45,154 nucleotides of DNA from Candidatus Woesearchaeota archaeon (GTDB taxonomy: Archaea; Nanobdellota; Nanobdellia; Woesearchaeales; UBA12501), in assembly GCA_016180035.1 (NCBI GenBank), contig JACPCA010000006.1, positions 1 to 45,154 on the forward strand. Reading direction: 5' to 3'. The notes under the pieces were generated by a model that worked only from the letters and a program-made list of their open reading frames with translations, was not told the origin of the DNA and did not search any database. Shown piece after piece: positions 26,035 through 35,629 of this stretch. Every line of letters begins with the position of its first letter. Positions within the stretch are counted from its first letter, which is position 1. The position numbers and the translations under genes are program-made.

Positions 26035-28770
26035 CTGTTCTTGGGGAGAGAGTTCACCACTACGAATAAGGATCCTGGCAAGAGCTGAATCTCTTCTCGA
26101 CAAATCCATCTCCAAGCACCATCGTATAGGATCTTGCAGCAAAGCTTTTGACATGGTATATTCATTTATCTTATCTGACGGTGACATCATTTCTTCTATT
26201 TTTTCTTGTATCGCTTGAAAATCATGGATTTGCCGGTATGCCCTTTCATTTTGTTGGTGGTATTCTTCGGTGCCATGCTTTGCCCTCTGTTCTGGCCCTT
26301 CAATAAGATTCTTTCCAGTGGCCATCCTATAAAGAATCATCCCGAACGTCCACACATTAGCTTCAGGGGTAAACAGGTCTGACTGCAACTGCACGCCATG
26401 TTCTTCCCAGTATTCATCAGGATGCGCCAGTTCCGGTGGGCGGAGGATGAGAGGGTATTGATAGCGAGTATCTCCTGCGGTAGAAAAGACGCTGACGCAG
26501 CCGAAGTCAGAGAGAACAATATTTCCTTCTTTGGTGATGCCGATGTTGTCTGGCTTGAGGTCTTTATGGACAATGCCTGCTGCATGGCAATTTTGCAAGG
26601 CAAGAGCAAGTTGGTATGTGTACTTAAGCGCTTTATCTTTTGGCAGCGGCCCATTCTTCAACTCATCCTCCAAGGTGTGGTCGTACGGCTTTGTTTCAAG
26701 GAAATACACATCATTGCCGTGCTTATCCTTTCCGACAATCGGCGGGCTGATAAGAGCGATATATCGCGGGTCTTCGAGATTGCGAAGCCTGACGCCAGAA
26801 AATTCGGCAGTGTACATTTTTTGAAGCGTCCATTCACGAAACTCCCCATCAGTCATGTGCACTCCTTGCTTCTCCAGCTGCTGGCGGAAGATATTCTCGT
26901 AATGCGCAAACCCCTTTGACGTCGGATCGATCATCAAAAGAGCGCTTTCGTCGCCGGAATGGATATTTCTTGCAAGATACGCTGTCTTGATGGCGCCCGT
27001 GCCGAGCCGTTTAAGAGGGAGATAGTTGGGAATGGTGATGCTGGCGCATTCGATGAGCTCGTCTAATTTTTTTGTTTTTCCTGCAGTAGTGATGTGTTTT
27101 AATTTTTTGTAATCGATGTCTTTCCTTGCTATAAGCCCCTTTAATTCTGCAGTTATCCCTCCCCGTGGTCCATGTGTACTGTCTTGAATGGCATATCCCG
27201 AATCAAGGTACATTTCTAAAAATGTTTGTTCGTCATCTCGTATCGGCATCAATTTAGGAAGGCGTAACGTCAGTGCCAATCCGCCTATAGAGCGGGCTGC
27301 TTCAAACGCAGTGCAAATAGCACCTGAATGAGAAGGATACCGTGGCGGATCAGATTTTGTCAAATTGGTTAGTCTGGGACTATCAGCGATTTCTGCAGCA
27401 GACACCCGATGATAGCAATGACATGCATCACTGATTCCTTTTCTAAAAAGGGTATAATAACGGTCAGTATCGATGCATGCCAGTGCATGGAGAGCCTTTC
27501 CAGTTCCTGCCCTACGTGCCAAAATGGGAGAGTTCATTCCTTTCTCGTACAACTGGGTGAGAAACTTGTCGTCTTGATGCAGTTTACTCTCAATTGAAGC
27601 GATGGAAGCTGATGCAGAAAAGAGGAAGGAATTGGTCATATAATGCTCGATTACTGCTTTATGCAATATTGAGAACTTGTCTAAATCAATATTTGCAACA
27701 AGACCCAACAGATCAGCTATCTCATCTGGTGGCTGCCAGCCGTTCATGTCATAATCAACATCTTTACTATTTACTGATTTAAAGATTAGTTCTTTAGAAA
27801 TAGAAAGGAACTCGTCTGGTCTGCTTGTTGCCAGTTCTCGAAGCGCGTTGATAGCATTAACGGAAATGTGGCATCCTCGATTTTGTATTTCAGCCCATAT
27901 CAGTTGGACAAAACGGTCTGGAAATACTCTCGCTAAATCGGGAAGAGTCTCGTCAATTGCGTCTCTGGCGCCGACGTTTTTAGACCTTGAGAACCCTTCA
28001 AAGAAGGAAAGATATTTTTCTGGATCAACTTCTGCAAGTCCGCCAAGAGCAGTTATAGCTCCCTCCTTTCTTACTGATACATTTTCTCCATCCTTTGACA
28101 TTACAAGATGGTACAAGCGAAGAAATTCGCCGACGTCAATAGAAGCTAATGCACGAAGCGATTGCGTAAAAGACCTGCTTTGAAAGCTATTTGCTGCAAG
28201 ATTGTGCGTATAAGTTTCAATAAACAATTTTTTGTCAATCGGCGCAAGACAGCTAACAAGACCACCGATCACGTCCCTAATCTCATAAGAATCATGACAA
28301 AAACGATGGCAGAAATGATGCCAGTGAAGAAAATGGGCAATATCTTTCCCTGCAAGCTCTGCTGCAGATTGGATTACGGCGATAACTGCAGCTTTATCAT
28401 GTGGTGAAGTATAATAATCTTTATCACGTTCTTTGATTATTTTTGATTCCTTTCTTTCTACTTCCTTACAAATATTGAGGTACTGTTCCCAATCAGCGTG
28501 TGCAAGGGCGACGAGCGTCTTTTGGTTGATTCTTCCACCGCGCCAGCTGTGTTCTGCCAATCGAAGAAAGGCAGAGCGATCAACATCAGCAAGGGCATGA
28601 AGAGTTTCTGATCCGGCCTCAAAAAATACTTCTGTTTCACCAAAGACCACCCTCCCTTTAGGAATAAATTCTTCATACAACCCAATAACCAGCCTCTTCC
28701 TTCTCTCCCGTTCAACATCGTTCAGGATTCTTGATTTCTGTTCTTCGCTCAAATGGTCTTCAAGAGTCAT
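25984..28770 (-). CDS. Eukaryotic-like protein kinase with long HEAT-like N-terminal region
   Basis: LGTGAIKTAYLA loop, GIVHKDLKPDNIGI, LSDFGC, RPPELA, VWTFGMILYRMATGK; N-terminal repeated helical ALA.ID..EFL units. Confidence 0.88.
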   Translation of the reverse strand: MTLEDHLSEEQKSRILNDVERERRKRLVIGLYEEFIPKGRVVFGETEVFFEAGSETLHALADVDRSAFLRLAEHSWRGGRINQKTLVALAHADWEQYLNICKEVERKESKIIKERDKDYYTSPHDKAAVIAVIQSAAELAGKDIAHFLHWHHFCHRFCHDSYEIRDVIGGLVSCLAPIDKKLFIETYTHNLAANSFQSRSFTQSLRALASIDVGEFLRLYHLVMSKDGENVSVRKEGAITALGGLAEVDPEKYLSFFEGFSRSKNVGARDAIDETLPDLARVFPDRFVQLIWAEIQNRGCHISVNAINALRELATSRPDEFLSISKELIFKSVNSKDVDYDMNGWQPPDEIADLLGLVANIDLDKFSILHKAVIEHYMTNSFLFSASASIASIESKLHQDDKFLTQLYEKGMNSPILARRAGTGKALHALACIDTDRYYTLFRKGISDACHCYHRVSAAEIADSPRLTNLTKSDPPRYPSHSGAICTAFEAARSIGGLALTLRLPKLMPIRDDEQTFLEMYLDSGYAIQDSTHGPRGGITAELKGLIARKDIDYKKLKHITTAGKTKKLDELIECASITIPNYLPLKRLGTGAIKTAYLARNIHSGDESALLMIDPTSKGFAHYENIFRQQLEKQGVHMTDGEFREWTLQKMYTAEFSGVRLRNLEDPRYIALISPPIVGKDKHGNDVYFLETKPYDHTLEDELKNGPLPKDKALKYTYQLALALQNCHAAGIVHKDLKPDNIGITKEGNIVLSDFGCVSVFSTAGDTRYQYPLILRPPELAHPDEYWEEHGVQLQSDLFTPEANVWTFGMILYRMATGKNLIEGPEQRAKHGTEEYHQQNERAYRQIHDFQAIQEKIEEMMSPSDKINEYTMSKALLQDPIRWCLEMDLSRRDSALARILIRSGELSPQEQSKQLFRHIERQVGYRK

Positions 28771-28808
28771 GGTTGTGTAGGAGCTGTTTTATTGAGGGCA
28801 AAGCAAGT

Positions 28809-30455
28809 TTAGTGGCCAGCATCGCTACCTACTGCCTTTTTTACTCTTAAAATCCCCTCCTTCGTTTCTTCTATAAAATCGCTCATATACCATTCTTCAC
28901 CTTCTCTTCCAAATTGCTTGTTTGCTTCAGATGCAACAATAAAGACATCAAGCGCATGGCGGCGATGCTGAGGATCCTGCCGTAGAGACGCCATTAACAG
29001 CAGTGATATTATAGTAGTATCTCCACCAAAGCCAAAATCATCAATCTTTTTTTCAATAAATGATTTGTCCTGAATCTTGGCATACACTTCAGCATTTTGT
29101 TGATGATATTCTTTAGTTCCTGGCCTGGCCCTATGTTGGGGCGGCGGTATTAGATGTTTCCCTGTCATCATGCGATAGGCAATCATCCCTAGTGTCCAGA
29201 TATTTGCCTCTGGAGTGAACAGGTCAGACTGCCAAGGAACACCCTGCTCACTCCAGTAGGAATCATCATGGGCAAGCTCTGGCGGGCGAAGGGTGAGGGG
29301 GTATTGATATCTAGTATCTCCTGCTGCAGAAAATAAGCTCGCACACCCAAAATCAGAGAGGAGCACGTTTCCCTGCTTTGTAATCCCAACATTATCGGGC
29401 TTGAAATCCTTATGGACAATGCCTGCTGCATGGCAGTTTCGTAGGGCAATAGCAAGCTGGTATGTATATCGTAACAGTTTTTCATCAGACAACCCTCTTG
29501 GCCGTGATGATGACTGTGCCCTTAACTCATCCTCTAATGTGTGATCGTACGGCTTTGCTTGAAGGAAATATGCCTTCTTTCCTTCTTTATCCAAACCAAG
29601 GATCGGCGGGAGGACCATGGCAACATATCGCGGGTCTTCCAAGCCCATCAATCGAACGCCAGAGAACTCATCGTGGTATATCTTTTGGCGTATGGCTTCC
29701 TTTATTTCTTTTTCATCCATGCCTTTCTCTTCCATGCGCTTCCGGTAAATATTTTCGTAATGCTCAAACCCCTTCGAGTTCGGTTCGATCATAAGAAAGA
29801 CACTTTCATCGCCGGAATATCGATTGACTGCAAGATAAGCTATCTTTATGGCGCCATCTCCAATTCTTGCAACTGCATTATAATGTCCGACATTGAGTCG
29901 GGAACACTCAACAGCTTCATCCAGTGTTCTTGCTTTTTTAGCTGTAAGAATATCAATAAAATCTAGCTCATCAAAAGGAGGCTTGCCATCCAAGATGTCT
30001 GACAGGACAGCTACACTCTTAGAGACGCTAAACGGCTTTTCTCGCCCATCTACCAGATAAGGGTGTCCCATACATGCATCATAAGTGGAATACAGCCTGT
30101 TTCCTTGCTTTTCTGCATGCATAAGTTTTTTTACAAATTGCACCCGATCAAACCTGCGATCAAAACTACCATATTGGTCTCCTGATCGGCGATGATGGGA
30201 ATCATATTCCTGTCGTAATCCCCATATAAACAAAAGGAACTGTTCTGTCCATTTTTGGGATGGCTTTGCTGTTTTAACCAGTTGAGAATATGATAGTCTC
30301 AGGCGAGAATGAGTACTGGGACGTAAATCGTCTAATGCAGAAAGGATTGTTGGAGTTACTTTTGTTTGCAGCAAAAGCGTAAAAATAGTTCTTCTCTGCC
30401 TTGCAGAAAGCTTCTTCCTGCCGGCCGTCTTGCTAACCCTTTCTTCAAGCCCCAT
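28809..30455 (-). CDS. Eukaryotic-like protein kinase, tandem paralogue
   Basis: IGDGAIKIAYLAVN, GIVHKDFKPDNVGI, LSDFGCASLFSAAGDTRYQYPLTLRPPELA, IWTLGMIAYRMMTGK; near-identical kinase core to the neighbour. Confidence 0.9.
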   Translation of the reverse strand: MGLEERVSKTAGRKKLSARQRRTIFTLLLQTKVTPTILSALDDLRPSTHSRLRLSYSQLVKTAKPSQKWTEQFLLFIWGLRQEYDSHHRRSGDQYGSFDRRFDRVQFVKKLMHAEKQGNRLYSTYDACMGHPYLVDGREKPFSVSKSVAVLSDILDGKPPFDELDFIDILTAKKARTLDEAVECSRLNVGHYNAVARIGDGAIKIAYLAVNRYSGDESVFLMIEPNSKGFEHYENIYRKRMEEKGMDEKEIKEAIRQKIYHDEFSGVRLMGLEDPRYVAMVLPPILGLDKEGKKAYFLQAKPYDHTLEDELRAQSSSRPRGLSDEKLLRYTYQLAIALRNCHAAGIVHKDFKPDNVGITKQGNVLLSDFGCASLFSAAGDTRYQYPLTLRPPELAHDDSYWSEQGVPWQSDLFTPEANIWTLGMIAYRMMTGKHLIPPPQHRARPGTKEYHQQNAEVYAKIQDKSFIEKKIDDFGFGGDTTIISLLLMASLRQDPQHRRHALDVFIVASEANKQFGREGEEWYMSDFIEETKEGILRVKKAVGSDAGH

Positions 30456-30508
30456 ACGGGACAGAGATACACAAACCTATAAATACCTTCCCGAAGCAGT
30501 TTATAAAC

Positions 30509-30925
30509 CTACTTCTTCCCATCCTTCTCTTCCTTCCCCTCTTTCGACCGCATGAACGTCTGGGGAAGGTCGATGATGTACTTCCCGTCTTCCAGCTTGT
30601 ACACGAGCGGCTTGTCCGTGTTGAAGAGATGGCTGAGGTCGATCTCGAACTTGCCGGGCTGGAGGACGCGGATGGATTCTATGTCAAGCACGACGGGAGT
30701 GTCATCCTCTTCTTCATACCCCATGATCTGGTAGATGTCCTGCTCCATGCGGAGCTTGTCCTTCTCATCAAGATTCTCTGACATCTTGCGGGCGACATCT
30801 TCGGCCTGCTTGAGCTTTTCTTCCTTGACAAAGAAAAAGAGTTTTGCCCCGCAGGGGCAGCCGCTGATGATCTCTGTCGCGCCGTCCTTGTAGAACGTGC
30901 TGCATCGGACGCATTGGTGGGGCAT
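30509..30925 (-). CDS. Zn-ribbon protein of the OapC/ArvC type
   Basis: CVRCSTFYKDGATEIISGCPCGAKLFFFVKEE; position downstream of the DUF2073 gene. Confidence 0.85.
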   Translation of the reverse strand: MPHQCVRCSTFYKDGATEIISGCPCGAKLFFFVKEEKLKQAEDVARKMSENLDEKDKLRMEQDIYQIMGYEEEDDTPVVLDIESIRVLQPGKFEIDLSHLFNTDKPLVYKLEDGKYIIDLPQTFMRSKEGKEEKDGKK

Positions 30926-30927
30926 GG

Positions 30928-31344
30928 TTACCTTCCGCGCTTTTTCTTCTTTGCTCCTTTTTTAGATATGACTTCCCTGGTATAGACTTGGATCTTCTCC
31001 GGAGCCTGGCGGATCTCCTTGACCACGGACGCCGGCCCGATAACAGTAAACCCGACGCGGTCGCCGAGAACCATGGAGATGACATTGTTCTTGATCCATT
31101 GGAGCGCGTCATCTGCCCGCCGAGACCCAGGATAGATGACGGCAAGCTCGATGCCTCGGAACTCGTTGTCGATCTGCTCCATCGTGGTCTTGATCAGTTC
31201 GGTCTCCTCTTCCTTCTTGAGGCGCCCTTCGAGAAGCACGATCTTGTCTTCTCTGGCAAGCTTGAGGAGCTTCTTTATTCTCCCTAAGGACGACATGCCG
31301 GAGATGTCTTGGTACGGTACGAACTGTAAGGTTAGGTTTCCCAT
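30928..31344 (-). CDS. DUF2073 (OapB/ArvB-type) protein
   Basis: MGNLTLQFVPYQDISGMSSLGRIKKLLKLAREDKIVLLEGRL...IELAVIYP. Confidence 0.88.
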   Translation of the reverse strand: MGNLTLQFVPYQDISGMSSLGRIKKLLKLAREDKIVLLEGRLKKEEETELIKTTMEQIDNEFRGIELAVIYPGSRRADDALQWIKNNVISMVLGDRVGFTVIGPASVVKEIRQAPEKIQVYTREVISKKGAKKKKRGR

Positions 31345-31359
31345 GCCATCACGCTCTTT

Positions 31360-31992
31360 TTACTTGGTAACTACAAACAGCGCCTCGTAGAGATGATCAA
31401 TGTTGGTTCCCTGCTTTGCGCTGATGCCGATAACGTCATACTGGGGGAAGGCGGCCTGGACTTTCTTGATGTCTGCCTTGCGGAGGTCCACCTTGTTGCC
31501 GATCAGCAGCACAGGGATGTTGCGGGCGGCGAGGTTGCCGATGATGGTGATGTTCACCTGCGAGTACGGGTCCTTGGTGGCGTCCAGAACGACAATGACC
31601 ACGTCAACCTCATCAAGCCACTTGATGGCGTCAATGACGCCCTTCGTCGCCTCCTTTGCCCGTTTCTTTGCTTCCTTATTAGAGAGGCCCTTCTTCATAA
31701 ACATTTCGTAATCGATCTTGGTGGCGATGCCTGGCGTGTCGATAAGGTTGAACGATAATTCGCGCCTGCCGGACTTGATATTGATCTGCTCCTTGATCTG
31801 GACTTCGCGCGTCTCGTGCTCGATAGGCGAGGCCTTGCCCATCTCTTCTCCTATCCAGTCCATGCAGATCCGGTTCGCCAGCGTCGTCTTTCCGCCGTTT
31901 GGCGGCCCATAGAGGCCTATCTTTACATGGCGCTTTCTCTTGAAAAGGTCCTGAAAAACCCGCTTGATAAATTGTTCTACGAACTGCAGCAT
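31360..31992 (-). CDS. Era-like small GTPase
   Basis: GLYGPPNGGKTTLANR, LIDTPGIATKIDYE, LLIGNKVDLRKAD. Confidence 0.92.
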   Translation of the reverse strand: MLQFVEQFIKRVFQDLFKRKRHVKIGLYGPPNGGKTTLANRICMDWIGEEMGKASPIEHETREVQIKEQINIKSGRRELSFNLIDTPGIATKIDYEMFMKKGLSNKEAKKRAKEATKGVIDAIKWLDEVDVVIVVLDATKDPYSQVNITIIGNLAARNIPVLLIGNKVDLRKADIKKVQAAFPQYDVIGISAKQGTNIDHLYEALFVVTK

Positions 31993-32060
31993 GTCCTACC
32001 ACTCCCTGCTTGCAGAAGATAGGAAAATGTTTATAAATATTGTGGTGGGGGAGGCTTGTG

Positions 32061-32146
32061 AGAGTTGGGAGTTTAGAGTAAGAAGTTTGGAGTTATGATA
32101 TGTAATCCCACAGCCATTACTCCAAACTCTTAAACCCCTAACTCTG
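32061..32146. repeat. Imperfect palindromic intergenic repeat
   Basis: AGAGTTGGGAGTTTA...AAGTTTGGAGTTATG against CATTACTCCAAACTCTTAAACCCCTAACTCT. Confidence 0.7.
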
Positions 32147-32149
32147 AAC

Positions 32150-32782
32150 TCACCGTGCCGGGTGCTTTTTCACGTACAGCCTCAGCTTGTTGAACTTGCG
32201 CAGGTACGGGCAGACGATCTTGATGGGATAGACCCTGTTTGCCTTCGTGTCTGCCTCAAAGGCGCGGATCTTGACAAAGTATTTCTCCGCTGCTGTGCCA
32301 GAAATGCTCAAATCCTTGTCAACCCTCCAGGGGATCTGCCTCTTTTCAGGCCAGATGCAGACCAGGACAGCAAGCTGCGTGTCGCCGTGCAGGATCTCTT
32401 CCTTGTCAAAGCCGCTCAGCACGGAAGGGCCGCCCGGGTGAGAATGGAAATCACCGATGACCTTGCTGGTGCTGAAATACGTGAGGAGGCTGTTGATCCT
32501 GTTGATCCGGTTCTGCTTTACGTCAACAGCGTCATACGTCCGCTTGGCTTCCTGATAATAATAAGTGTCGGTCACCAGGTAGTGCTTCTTGTGCACCTCG
32601 CCGAGCAGGATGCCGAAGGACTCTTTCTTGTACACTTCCAGGCATGCCATGACCATTTCTGAGAAGGCAGCTTCGGTGATGGTGACGTTGCGGCGCTTGC
32701 CGAAGGGCTGGACGATCGTGTAATGCTCGAGTTTTCGCCGCCGGATGCCGCCGCGCGCTTTTTTTGAGAGCTTTCTCGCCAT
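32150..32782 (-). CDS. JAMM/MPN-domain metalloprotease-like protein
   Basis: HSHPGGPSVLSGFD fits HxHx7SxxD with an upstream Glu (ESFGILLGE). Confidence 0.87.
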   Translation of the reverse strand: MARKLSKKARGGIRRRKLEHYTIVQPFGKRRNVTITEAAFSEMVMACLEVYKKESFGILLGEVHKKHYLVTDTYYYQEAKRTYDAVDVKQNRINRINSLLTYFSTSKVIGDFHSHPGGPSVLSGFDKEEILHGDTQLAVLVCIWPEKRQIPWRVDKDLSISGTAAEKYFVKIRAFEADTKANRVYPIKIVCPYLRKFNKLRLYVKKHPAR

Positions 32783-32872
32783 GGAAAAACTATGGCATGC
32801 GCTCATTAATAAATATTCTGATTTGCCGATATTCCGAAAGTAATAAATAGGACATCTGTTTATTCCTACGCT

Positions 32873-33418
32873 ATGCTAGGCGAATTATCGGAGATCAAGC
32901 AGCGCAGGAAGAAGCTGAACCTGTCCCAAAGCGGGCTGGCCAGGCTTGCCGGTGTCTCCCAGTCCCTGATCGCCAAGCTTGAAGCAGGAAAGATCGACCC
33001 GACGTATACCAAGACCAAGAAGATCTTTGAGGCGCTCGATGCCATGCATCAGAAGGATGAGCAAAAAGCAGCAGACGTCATGAACAACAAGATCATTTTC
33101 GTCAGCCCCAAAGATTCTGTCAAGGACACCATCCAGAAGATGAAGCGGCACGAGATCTCCCAACTGCCGGTGATTGACGAGAAGACCGCTGTCGGGTGCG
33201 TCTCCGAAACCACCCTGCTCGACGCGCTTCTTGCCGGCAGGCATTATTCCAGCGTGCAGGACGTCATGGGCGACGCGCCGCCAGTTGTTCCGAAAGAGGC
33301 GTCGCTTACCGTCGTCATGGGCATCCTCCGGCATTTCCCGATGGTGCTGATCTCTTCCAATGGAAAGCTCGTCGGTGTCATCACCAAGCAGGACATGCTG
33401 AAGATGATGCTGGGGTGA
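32873..33418 (+). CDS. HTH (XRE) plus CBS-pair transcriptional regulator
   Basis: LSQSGLARLAGVSQSLIAKLEAGKIDPTYTKTKKIFEAL followed by two CBS motifs. Confidence 0.92.
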   Translation: MLGELSEIKQRRKKLNLSQSGLARLAGVSQSLIAKLEAGKIDPTYTKTKKIFEALDAMHQKDEQKAADVMNNKIIFVSPKDSVKDTIQKMKRHEISQLPVIDEKTAVGCVSETTLLDALLAGRHYSSVQDVMGDAPPVVPKEASLTVVMGILRHFPMVLISSNGKLVGVITKQDMLKMMLG

Positions 33419-33424
33419 TGTGAT

Positions 33425-33760
33425 CTAAGAAACAATACTGACCTGAAACTTGCCCTCGTCAACAGGCTCAATAATAACTTCCTGCCCTTTCTTCAGCTGA
33501 AGAAACTTACTGATGGATTTTGGTATCTTGACGTCCATCGCATTTCCAGACGTCCCGATTCTTGTTTTTGCAGCGAGGCCCCAGATGCCCTGTCCTCTTG
33601 CTTTTTCCTGAATTTTCTCGAGCGTTGCTGCATCATACAGCGTTTCGCCGCATGAATCGCAGACGAGAGCTTCAAAAGTCCCAAGTGTCCTGCCTAACAG
33701 CTTATACGGAACATTTTTTTTCCGCAATTGCCCCTTTTCACACTCGTCGCATCGCTCCAT
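33425..33760 (-). CDS. YgiT-type zinc finger plus AbrB-like antitoxin, second copy
   Basis: CDECEKGQLRKKNVPYKLLGRTLGTFEALVCDSCGETLYD then NAMDVKIPKSISKFLQLKKGQEVIIEP; homologous to 18472-18807. Confidence 0.85.
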   Translation of the reverse strand: MERCDECEKGQLRKKNVPYKLLGRTLGTFEALVCDSCGETLYDAATLEKIQEKARGQGIWGLAAKTRIGTSGNAMDVKIPKSISKFLQLKKGQEVIIEPVDEGKFQVSIVS

Positions 33761-33764
33761 GTTC

Positions 33765-33980
33765 TCACCTGTTGACGAACACTGTTTTTATCTTGTATTG
33801 CATTCCTTTTCTTTTCCAAGCAACTGAATAATAGGTATAGACGCTGAGATACCCGTCCGTTTGCTGAAATCTGCTTCCCTTGCTGATGGCGCTGCATACC
33901 TGGGCTGGAGTGATCCCCTCGATGATCATCTTGTCAGCTGCATGCTTGGTGATGATAAGATCGTTCTGGGAAAGCATCAA
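33765..33980 (-). CDS. DUF4258-like putative toxin, second copy
   Basis: ITKHAADKMIIEGITPAQVCSAISKGSRFQQTDGYLSVYTYYSVAWKRKGMQYKIKTVFVNR; homologous to 18261-18470. Confidence 0.75.
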   Translation of the reverse strand: MMLSQNDLIITKHAADKMIIEGITPAQVCSAISKGSRFQQTDGYLSVYTYYSVAWKRKGMQYKIKTVFVNR

Positions 33981-34069
33981 AACACCTACGAATAAGTACT
34001 AACTAATACGAACTTGTATATAAAGTTTGCGGAGAAATATTAATAAGCAGGCATTATCAGCAATATGGT

Positions 34070-35167
34070 ATGTCCCTTTCCGCCCTTTACTCCACCCAGA
34101 TCTCTTTCACGGAATGGTTTGAGCGCATCGGCCACAGCAAAACAGAAGCGATGCGCCAAGAAGACAATGCCAAGCGCGACCGGCTTCAGCGGCTTCAGGA
34201 GATCATCGGGCTTCCGTTTGACAAGCCAACATCATTTCTTGCAACCGAGCTGGACAAGAATGATCCATCCTTTTCAGCCTTTCTTCAGGAGCACGGGCAG
34301 GAGCTTTGCGCCCTGCGGCTTATGCCGTTTGATGCGTCACTGCCCAAGCTTCGTATGCGCGGCCTTACAGTGCACGACGTCGTTGAAACATGGTATCCCC
34401 GGCAGGGCATTGACCCTTCAAAATACAAGGCAGACTTTGTCCCCCATGCGGAGGATACGCGCTGGTCAACCATTTTTGTTGTTAATAAGCACGGCATTTT
34501 CGGGGAAATTATCCGAGGCGGTCATCACCACTTGACGCAAGGGTTTTATGACAGTGACAAGCCCATCCTCTTCTCGTTCGACTTTCGGGAATGGAGAACA
34601 GATCCCCTCTCAAAAGAAGCAGAAGCACATTTGAGAGAGGTTATAGAAAAACTTCGCGTGATTGAGGAGACGAAGAAGGCTGCCATAAAGAATGAATTTG
34701 GCGCGTCGTTCTTTAACGATTATCTTTCTGGTTATTTTGAAACGACATGGAACGAAGGGCACGGAGTATGGTTCATTGATTACAACAGGATTTTGGGGGA
34801 GATGTATAGCGATGTTGTTCCAAAACTTCCTCCACGATCAAAGAATGTGGAACTTCGAGGACAGGTTGGCAACAAGGGGAACGTGTCTGGAATCGCAAGA
34901 ATCATCACTAAAGAAAATCTCTCAACAGCCATAGTGAACGACGGCGACATCCTCATCTGCGAGATGACAACACCTGACTTTGTGCCATTGATGAAGAAGG
35001 CAGGAGCCATCGTCACCGACAAGGGAGGCATCCTTACCCATGCAGCGATTGTGGCGAGGGAGTTGGGAAAGCCGTGTGTTGTGGGGGTTGGAAGGGCGGT
35101 GGCGGCGATACAAGAGGGAGAGATGGTGGAAGTTGATGCGATGACAGGGGTGGTGCGGAGGCTATAG
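34070..35167 (+). CDS. Protein with C-terminal PEP-utilizing swivelling (phosphohistidine) domain
   Basis: GNKGNVSGIARII..., GDILICEMTTPDFVPLMKKAGAIVTDKGGILTHAAIVARELGKPCVVG. Confidence 0.88.
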   Translation: MSLSALYSTQISFTEWFERIGHSKTEAMRQEDNAKRDRLQRLQEIIGLPFDKPTSFLATELDKNDPSFSAFLQEHGQELCALRLMPFDASLPKLRMRGLTVHDVVETWYPRQGIDPSKYKADFVPHAEDTRWSTIFVVNKHGIFGEIIRGGHHHLTQGFYDSDKPILFSFDFREWRTDPLSKEAEAHLREVIEKLRVIEETKKAAIKNEFGASFFNDYLSGYFETTWNEGHGVWFIDYNRILGEMYSDVVPKLPPRSKNVELRGQVGNKGNVSGIARIITKENLSTAIVNDGDILICEMTTPDFVPLMKKAGAIVTDKGGILTHAAIVARELGKPCVVGVGRAVAAIQEGEMVEVDAMTGVVRRL

Positions 35168-35236
35168 AGTTGACTTTACTGTTCTAAACGATTTCAAAGA
35201 AGCTTCAAGATATGTTCTGTGTGCTATACCTACTAA

Positions 35237-35629
35237 TCAATTGGTGAAATCGATTCGTTTTAAAGAGGCAATGCGGTCGAATGAAGCATCACTGCTAACG
35301 ATGGCGTCAGCACCATCTGCTGCAAGAACAGCATGCAGCGCATCGGCTGGGCTTAACCTGTTTTCTGCGCTAAGAAAAACAGCTTGCCCCATCTGCTTGG
35401 CGTTAAAATCCTGCACAGTGCACATAGCAGCTACCGCCCGGAGGGCATCCACCATCTTCTTTTGCTGTCCATTCTTGTATAGATAAAACCATATCTCTAA
35501 ACAGCATACGGTTGAGGTTGTTTTCTCTGCAGCACTGTATTTCTCAAAAAATGCTATGGCTGCTTTTTTATGCCGATCCTCTTCTTTCAAGAGGGCTAAG
35601 AACACATCAGTATCAAGGTAGAGCTTCAT
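35237..35629 (-). CDS. PIN-domain toxin (VapC-like)
   Basis: MKLYLDTDVFLALLKEEDRHKKAAIAFF...LSPADALHAVLAADGADAIVSSDASFD. Confidence 0.88.
   Translation of the reverse strand: MKLYLDTDVFLALLKEEDRHKKAAIAFFEKYSAAEKTTSTVCCLEIWFYLYKNGQQKKMVDALRAVAAMCTVQDFNAKQMGQAVFLSAENRLSPADALHAVLAADGADAIVSSDASFDRIASLKRIDFTN

Noticed and set aside
32162-32662. 166-aa plus-strand ORF
   Set aside because: Antisense to the JAMM protein with intact motif.
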